Below are positions 7,729-12,395 of a DNA stretch of 12,395 nt, piece by piece (position 1 is the stretch's first letter; each line of letters opens with the position of its first letter). Position numbers and translations under genes: made by a program. The notes below the pieces were generated by a model. That model made no database searches, was not told where the DNA came from, and was given only the letters and a program-made list of their open reading frames with translations. Source of the stretch: Euperipatoides rowelli (Eukaryota > Onychophora > Udeonychophora > Euonychophora > Peripatopsidae). The stretch lies in assembly GCA_003024985.2 (NCBI GenBank), contig PXIH01S0012105.1; one strand, given 5' to 3'.

Positions 7729-7744
7729 GGTCAAAATATTTTTA

Positions 7745-8620
7745 TAGATTAACACAAAAGTACTGGTTTTGCTTGTTCTTTTTAATTAATTTATTAAAAT
7801 TTTAACTTATAAGCCAAATCCTCCATACAGGGCAAGTAGTATCTAAGAATGAAGCGAAGGTGATGATCATTGTCGTGAAGAATATGAGTAAGACCAGACG
7901 TGGGTTTAATAATTTGAACATTGTTTATTTTTTTGAACAAGAACAACATTGAACATTATTAAAAAATTCTAAAATATTCCAGTACTACCTACAATGATTT
8001 TAAAATATATAACTTAGCAGGAAGGAAATTTAAATATATTTCATGAGTGGTCATTTTTAAGTATAAAAACTCTGTGGCCTGGCATTTTTTAGGGTTTAGT
8101 AAAAATGGTACTACTCCGATTTTTAATTTAACTTTCTAATTTTTTAGTGCGTTATCTTCAATAGATATACTTCTAAGGTAATATCCAAAACATAATTAGT
8201 ATGGCTTATCAGATAAAAATGTGGTGACAAAATAATTTATTAGGAGTCTTTTTTTTTTTAAAAAAATACAAAAACGTGTTAATTTGATTTATTCATTTTT
8301 CTTTTAGTTAGATTTACTGTACTTCAATTTTTGCAAATTTAATCTTAATACTACTACTGAACTTTGTACAAAAGTATGTTTATCTCATTCCTAAGATATA
8401 AATATTTATTTATAAACACAGATGATAGCACTAATTTAGACTCACGAAAATCAAAAATTTTGCACATTTTTGAGGAAGCATGTTTTTCCTATAGTTTTTC
8501 AATACACCATTTATCTATTTATATATTTTAATCAATGTATCAACATATTTAATATTTAATTTTGAATAGAAAAATGGATAAGCTTTGATTCCAATCAAAA
8601 CCAAATTTAATATAATTATG
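7745..8620. other. AT-rich non-coding stretch
   Basis: I see no gene, RNA or element here. Runs of T and A are frequent (for example 8250-8268), and no frame is open for a notable length. Confidence 0.5.
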
Positions 8621-8647
8621 TATACAGGGGTTGACGATCCACCCCGC

Positions 8648-8686
8648 TACCCCATGATCCATGGGAGGGACAATTCGGATGGGGTA
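8648..8686. repeat. 8-bp hairpin followed by a T-run
   Basis: TACCCCAT (8648-8655) and ATGGGGTA (8679-8686) are exact reverse complements separated by 23 bases. A run of T follows (8689-8697). The GC-rich patch stands out sharply from AT-rich flanks. An inner CCCATG/CATGGG pair overlaps it. It resembles no tRNA (no B box), and its role is unknown. Confidence 0.4.
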
Positions 8687-8829
8687 ATTTTTTTTTTATG
8701 CTTAGTATTGACATTTAATGTTTTAATCCTGTAATGTTTTTGTTTACTTTTAATCCAGCAGATTTTTCTTACTTTAATTTCTGCTCCATTAATTACCTAT
8801 AACATTTATTGAATTCTATTTTTATTTAC

Positions 8830-9250
8830 ATCCTTGTCCCAGTTTAAAAGCTAGACTAACCCAGGGTATCCTCGAGGATATTTTTAAGCAGGTGCCAAGA
8901 AAATGAAAGCAGGCCAGCAGTTTACCAAGGAAAATATAGTATGGAATACTCTCCATGGCTGCAATGCTGGAAGCATTTTAAATTTTGAATCTTATGACGG
9001 TGCCCATGGCCCCTGAAGCAAGTCAGAAAGAACGCTGGGCCTCTCAGTATTTGTAGGAAAAATTGGATGTGAGCATAAGTGATGTAGGCCACTCTAAGAC
9101 TCGCAACAGAAAAAAAAAAATTATACCTGTATTTGTATTAGGGTGCCACCAACAAATTCTAAGCTATGTTCATACGAAACCCCTGCCCCACTCACTAGCT
9201 CCGCAAAAAGAATCTTAGAAGCCCTCAGGGTAGTTGCAGCGGATCACACT
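8830..9250 (+). other. GC-richer island with short open frames, possible decayed exon(s)
   Basis: Composition is clearly less AT-rich than on the left flank. A frame after TAA at 8885 is open for 42 codons (8888-9013; it includes KAGQQFTKENIVWNTLHG). It is then interrupted by TGA at 9014 and continues open for 21 more codons to 9080. Acceptor-like CCTTGTCCCAG ends at 8842 and TTTTTAAGCAG at 8891; the latter also serves as the donor-like AAGCAG|GTGCCA. The phase after 8891 fits the candidate exon at 4109-4170. No domain is recognised, and a single in-frame stop points to a decayed coding piece or to chance. Confidence 0.25.
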
Positions 9251-9715
9251 ATTGCCCTGCAATTCACAGGATGAAATACACATACAAAAGAGGGCTAACA
9301 TATATTAGGAATACAAACTAGACTCGTGTGTTTAGATAACAGGCTTTTATTGTCCCTGTCAGCTTCACGCTTGATTTCTTTACAAACACACAAAAACATT
9401 AGAAACTTAGACGATTGTGACTACAAAAATACAAAACTAAGACAATTCGTCATTCACAATTTATCTGCTCCCCAGAAACTAAGTAAAAAATATAATTACA
9501 TAAAAAATTACAATATTCCTAACCTGCTCTGTCTTAAAACCACTCGCCACTCACACTGATCTCATACACTTATAATGACAAAATAGAAAAAAAAAAAAAA
9601 ACATCTTACCCCTCACTCGTTGTTGGCCAACCTATTCATTCATTCAAACTGGTTGGATTTTTTTCTTTCGTGGTTACAATGTTTGAACGCTGTTGTAGTC
9701 AGTATACTTGACAGT

Positions 9716-9835
9716 TCAATTATACTCCGGGCACAGTTTACTATAACTTTCGACATTCGTAAGATACCTTTCGATGCTTCTTTCTGTTGATGGATGGTTC
9801 TTGTCACAATAATTTGGCATCTCCTTTCCGTGCAT
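9716..9835 (-). CDS. small ORF of 39 codons, doubtful
   Basis: An ATG at 9835 opens a short frame starting MHGKEMPNYCDKNHPSTERS and ending CPEYN before TGA at 9716. The composition of the peptide is balanced and not the Lys/Asn/Ile-rich type that AT-rich noise gives in this window. No domain is recognised. A TAG lies six codons upstream in frame. An internal AAAG|GTATCT could be a donor, which would make this a 5' coding exon. It may equally be chance in a GC-richer block. Confidence 0.15.
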   Translation of the reverse strand: MHGKEMPNYCDKNHPSTERSIERYLTNVESYSKLCPEYN

Positions 9836-10183
9836 ATTCACTACTTCGTGCTAGAATGGTGCCTCTGGTCTCATCAGCCCTCGGAAAAACTTTAAATAAA
9901 CTTGAGCTGTCGCCCTACTGGAACTAAAATAAATCTGGAGCTTCCACTACTGCAACTTATGAAAGACTGAACGGTTGGCACTTTTGCTTCCAAATCCGTG
10001 ACGAAAATAACTACTGGGAAACTTGGATAGTTACGCAGATACTACTACTATACTGGATCAAATCAGCTTGATGAATGCTACTGTGTGTCTTGGCTGGAAT
10101 ACTGCGACCATTAATTCTTTTTATGACTAAAATTAAAATATTCCTTTCGCACTTAATGTTAGATGTTCTCTATTATTTATTTA

Positions 10184-10420
10184 TTATACTTGAATAAAGC
10201 CTGTGACTTTTATTCTGTTACTGTTCTGCTTATTGCACCTCGATTTCTCCTCTATCATAACACGCCAACTGTCCCTGGCTTTCTCCAAAACAACACTGCT
10301 TGGTAATTGATAAAACTCTAATCTTAATTGCTTTTTGAATGTCTTTTCACACTTTTCACCCTCTCTCACTTCTAATTGGCTGCTACAAACACGTAAAATC
10401 CTAGACTTGCTGTTTTCTGC
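10184..10420 (-). CDS. 78-codon open frame, possible terminal exon
   Basis: Function not recognised. The frame is open from just after a TGA (10423-10421) to TAA at 10186-10184. It lacks an ATG near its beginning, which fits an exon better than a complete gene; a weak acceptor (AAGTGAGCAG) ends at 10419. The peptide is charged, with many Lys, Arg and Glu: KTFKKQLRLEFYQLPSS lies in the middle and SWRVMIEEKSRCNK follows. It reads like a helical soluble protein. AATAAA words lie directly at and after the stop. No domain is recognised. It lies in the CpG-enriched block. Chance cannot be excluded, because a frame of this length is only mildly unusual at this composition. Confidence 0.28.
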   Translation of the reverse strand, partial: AENSKSRILRVCSSQLEVREGEKCEKTFKKQLRLEFYQLPSSVVLEKARDSWRVMIEEKSRCNKQNSNRIKVTGFIQV

Positions 10421-10499
10421 TCACTTATAACAACTTTTTAACTAACTAAATTGCAAATATAACATAAAATAAAACCCTGTGGCCTTGTTACATAAAAAA

Positions 10500-10810
10500 A
10501 TATTTGATTAGAAATACATATTTATTTAGGCTACACTTTTTTTTAAATATCTTCAGAAAAATAAAATGATGACATTTCTCATTTGCAATAAAACATAAAA
10601 TTATGGCCTATTATCTAATTTTATATAAAAGTACAAAATACTTTATCTTTCTTCCCACTAATTTTAGTCGCAATTTACATGATTATTAAGAAAAATAAAT
10701 ATGACAATCATGACAAATTCTCTATTTTACAGTTTCTATAAACAACATTAATTTTATACATGATACTATGACTTCTATTATTTTACATATATAATTACAT
10801 TTCTTTACAA
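10500..10810. other. AT-rich non-coding stretch
   Basis: I see nothing supportable here; the composition falls back sharply to AT-rich at about 10440. Confidence 0.5.
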
Positions 10811-10813
10811 TTA

Positions 10814-10966
10814 CAAAACACAATGTGTTTTGCATATACTGTTTATATACGATTTAACAGGCCACTCATCATATGAGACCCAAGCCTCCTTTTCTCTCCT
10901 ATACTTGGCTTTTGGAATCCCCCTATGACCTCTGTACCCCTCAGTCCTATGTCTATAGTCTGATTT
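10814..10966 (-). CDS. candidate 51-codon coding remnant in an isolated GC-rich patch
   Basis: Function not recognised. About 110 bases (10860-10970) are distinctly GC-richer than everything around them. On the minus strand a frame is open from after TAA (10969-10967) to TAA (10813-10811). Its peptide is rich in Arg, Lys, Tyr and Trp: YRGHRGIPKAKYRREKEAW is followed by VSYDEWPVKSYIN. The 16-base purine run on this strand (AGGAGAGAAAAGGAGG) resembles a retroelement polypurine tract, but no LTR start follows it. The plus strand is also open (MRPKPPFLSYTWLL from ATG at 10873) after a possible acceptor ending at 10860. Which strand, if either, is coding cannot be settled by eye. Confidence 0.25.
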
Positions 10967-10999
10967 TTATTGTATTAAAGCAAATTTTCATTGTATTTC

Positions 11000-11480
11000 T
11001 TACAAGACATGACTAATAGACTGTAAAATTGTTTGTTTAATGTACAGTGTACCGGTATATAGGTATTTTTTTAAAAAAAAAAATCAGGGTAGGGCTTATA
11101 TTAATTCTACAGCCAAGCATCAATGCTTAATAATTTAAAGCAGTTATTGATTAAACTGTAAAAACAAAAATCAAACTAGATTTGATAAAGTTTAATCCTT
11201 CAAAGTTTAAAAGTACCGTATATAGAATACAACAGAATAAAATAATGACATTAGTGATGAAAACACTCATTACAGACAATTCAATTTCAAATGTGAACAA
11301 AGAAATGAATCGATAGTCTGAATAAATTAATTTGCATTTCTGTCAAGTTTATACAAAAGCAAGAATAATATCCTTTAAAATTTAAGATTTAAAAAAAATA
11401 TGGCCATACTTTCAAGAATAAAGGCCTAAAGAAGGAAAAAGATAATACTGTAATTGTAAAAATTTCCTGATTAGTGACTT
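11000..11480. other. AT-rich non-coding stretch
   Basis: No gene is seen. Short words of the type TACCGGTA (11050) and TACCGTA (11214) occur, as elsewhere in the window. Confidence 0.5.
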
Positions 11481-11484
11481 TACA

Positions 11485-11605
11485 GTGTATGTTTGTGTGT
11501 ATTTGTCATAGGAGGCGTTGGTATTTGTAGGGCTAGGCAGTGGGTGGGCGTGGGGTTGACCTACTATACACCAATGAAGTGCAATACCAGGGCCACTTAC
11601 AACTG
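11485..11605. other. G-rich patch of unknown origin
   Basis: The plus strand is G-rich here (for example GGCAGTGGGTGGGCGTGGGG near 11535-11554) within AT-rich flanks. The plus-strand frame beginning at 11493 (71 codons) becomes low-complexity (Phe/Tyr-rich from T-runs) and is not convincing. It may be a transposon scrap. Confidence 0.3.
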
Positions 11606-11709
11606 CTCCATAAAAAATGTACTATATTTGAGATTAATTTGTTACTTTTTTTTTTATTCTCCACAAAATTTGATTTTTTTTTTTTTTACATTTTCTTATA
11701 GAATTTAGG

Positions 11710-12341
11710 TAGGCCTCTTAAACTACTTATTATAAAATTGGGAATATTTATAAATTAATGCTAATTGCTACATTATATTTTTCCCTCAGCAGACTACAAG
11801 AAGACAAGATAGTTTTTTAGGGCTATATTTTTATTTTAAAAATAAAAAATATTTGTACTGGGGAAAAAAAAAAAATTCTGACATAGCAATTAAAAAGGAT
11901 AAGATTAAATTTTAGATAAACTTTACCATATTATTTTTATTGGCAGGCCTATAGCATAATAGGCCTGTAAATGAACAAATAAAAGGTTTAAGTTCAGCCT
12001 CAGTTTACAGCAGTGAATTAATAACGATATAATTTGTTTTAGGATAAAGACTGAAATTCATACAAAAGCTTGTATTTTCTTTTGACATGACAAACACAAA
12101 AAGATGTTAGATTATTTAGAGATAAAAACAAACATCCCGCAAAAATATTTGATATAGGCCTACAGTAAATATCAACTTCAATAGGTAATATATTATGGAA
12201 GCAAAATAAAAACCTCTGTAAAGAACGATGTACCACCAGGTATTATTATATTAAAATATTAAATTAGTTTTTTTTCATATACTGTATACAACTTGAAAGT
12301 TAATAGAAAAACATTGCTATATAATTTTTAAAATGTTTAAT
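11710..12341. other. AT-rich non-coding stretch
   Basis: I see no supported gene. The 65-codon minus-strand frame (12236-12039) has no domain and is of chance length. A palindrome at 11944-11967 is listed separately. Confidence 0.45.
11944..11967. repeat. perfect 9-bp inverted repeat CAGGCCTAT / ATAGGCCTG
   Basis: CAGGCCTAT (11944-11952) and ATAGGCCTG (11959-11967) pair perfectly around the six-base loop AGCATA. It contains two copies of the AGGCCT word that is frequent across the window. Its function is unknown. Confidence 0.75.
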
Positions 12342-12395
12342 TACCGTAGAATGCCGACCAAGAGCGCCCCACCAAGCAAGGGCGCCCCCCCCCCC
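12342..12395 (+). mobile_element. left end of a second copy of the CAAGNGCGCC inverted-repeat element, cut by the window edge
   Basis: From TACCGTAGAATGCCGACC onward 45 bases are identical to 4554-4598. After the second motif copy the sequence enters a run of C that lasts to the last base, where the first copy instead continues TTCCTATT. The flanks left of the two copies share no obvious similarity, which fixes the element boundary at or just before TACCG. The rest of the copy lies outside the window. Confidence 0.88.

Larger units (their letters stand above)
9320..10493 (-). other. CpG- and GC-enriched block of unknown nature
   Basis: Between roughly 9600 and 10450 CpG dinucleotides are frequent, while they are scarce in most of the window. 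On the minus strand the block contains an open frame (10420-10187), a CCAAT word near 10373, a small ORF (9835-9716), a donor-like AGGG|GTAAGA near 9611 and AATAAAAGCCTG near 9350. The minus strand starts TGTAACAAGG at 10493, which is the style of some LTR starts. It could be a promoter with a 5' exon, a solo LTR of about 1.1 kb, or a decayed gene. No paired end, target duplication or known domain was found to decide. Confidence 0.3.

Noticed and set aside
9150-9175. Primer-binding site: minus strand TGGTGGCA resembles the complement of a tRNA-Leu 3' end
   Set aside because: The match is only about eight bases and the preceding bases do not form an LTR end in CA; no gag follows on that strand.
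8625-9187. Second hAT-like element from CAGGGGTT (8625) to AACCCCTG (about 9179-9186)
   Set aside because: Only about eight terminal bases pair and the flanking 8-mers do not match, so neither end nor target duplication is supported.
9326-9559. 77-codon plus-strand open frame
   Set aside because: No domain, low-complexity Lys/Asn content, and no supporting splice or start context.
12039-12236. 65-codon minus-strand open frame
   Set aside because: No recognisable domain, no supporting signals, and chance length in AT-rich DNA.
1-12395. CRISPR array, tRNA, rRNA or bacterial operon
   Set aside because: No regularly spaced direct repeats with unique spacers, no cloverleaf with A and B boxes, and no rRNA-like segments were seen; gene structure is spliced and eukaryotic.

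Overview
This window looks like eukaryotic, most likely invertebrate animal, genomic DNA. It is strongly AT-rich by eye, gene-poor, has no bacterial operon layout, and is full of decayed transposons. Short coding segments are bounded by GT/AG splice signals and AATAAA-type poly(A) signals lie nearby. GGCCTA and TAC(N)GTA words recur throughout; such words are common in several marine invertebrates, but I cannot name the species. Four ambiguous bases (N at 2496, 4840, 4853 and 4858) mark it as a draft assembly.

Positions 1-2510 hold the best host coding signal. A possible plus-strand gene enters from the left edge (exon 1-69, perhaps a last exon at 243-309). The last two coding exons of a minus-strand gene of unknown function are joined by phase-compatible splice sites (1583-1363, then 891-795). 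Further right, still on the minus strand, is a single-exon ankyrin-repeat ORF (2502-2005) with a poly(A) signal just after its stop.

Positions 2815-3354 are a non-autonomous hAT transposon with near-perfect 20-bp inverted ends and a 7-of-8 target duplication. Positions 4482 to about 7410 are a broken Ty3/gypsy retrotransposon: gag capsid pieces, two zinc-knuckle remnants, an aspartic protease and a reverse transcriptase keep their order but are split by stops and frameshifts. RNase H, integrase and LTRs were not found. Its gag region is interrupted by a 674-bp inverted-ended element (4554-5227) built around a repeated CAAGNGCGCC-like motif. The first 45 bases of another copy begin at 12342 and run into a C-tract at the window edge, so it is a dispersed family.

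A further weak inverted-repeat insertion may follow at 7421-7728. The stretch 7745-8620 holds nothing I can support. From about 8630 to 10490 the DNA is GC-richer and CpG-richer than its surroundings and carries several short open frames; it may be a promoter/5' exon region, a decayed gene or an unrecognised mobile element. The rest (10500-12341) is AT-rich with one small GC-rich patch that is open on both strands (10814-10966), one GC-richer patch at 11490-11600 and a 9-bp palindrome at 11944-11967.

The genes do not form a pathway. The window reads as the ends of one or two host genes, one ankyrin ORF and a nested stack of transposons of different ages.
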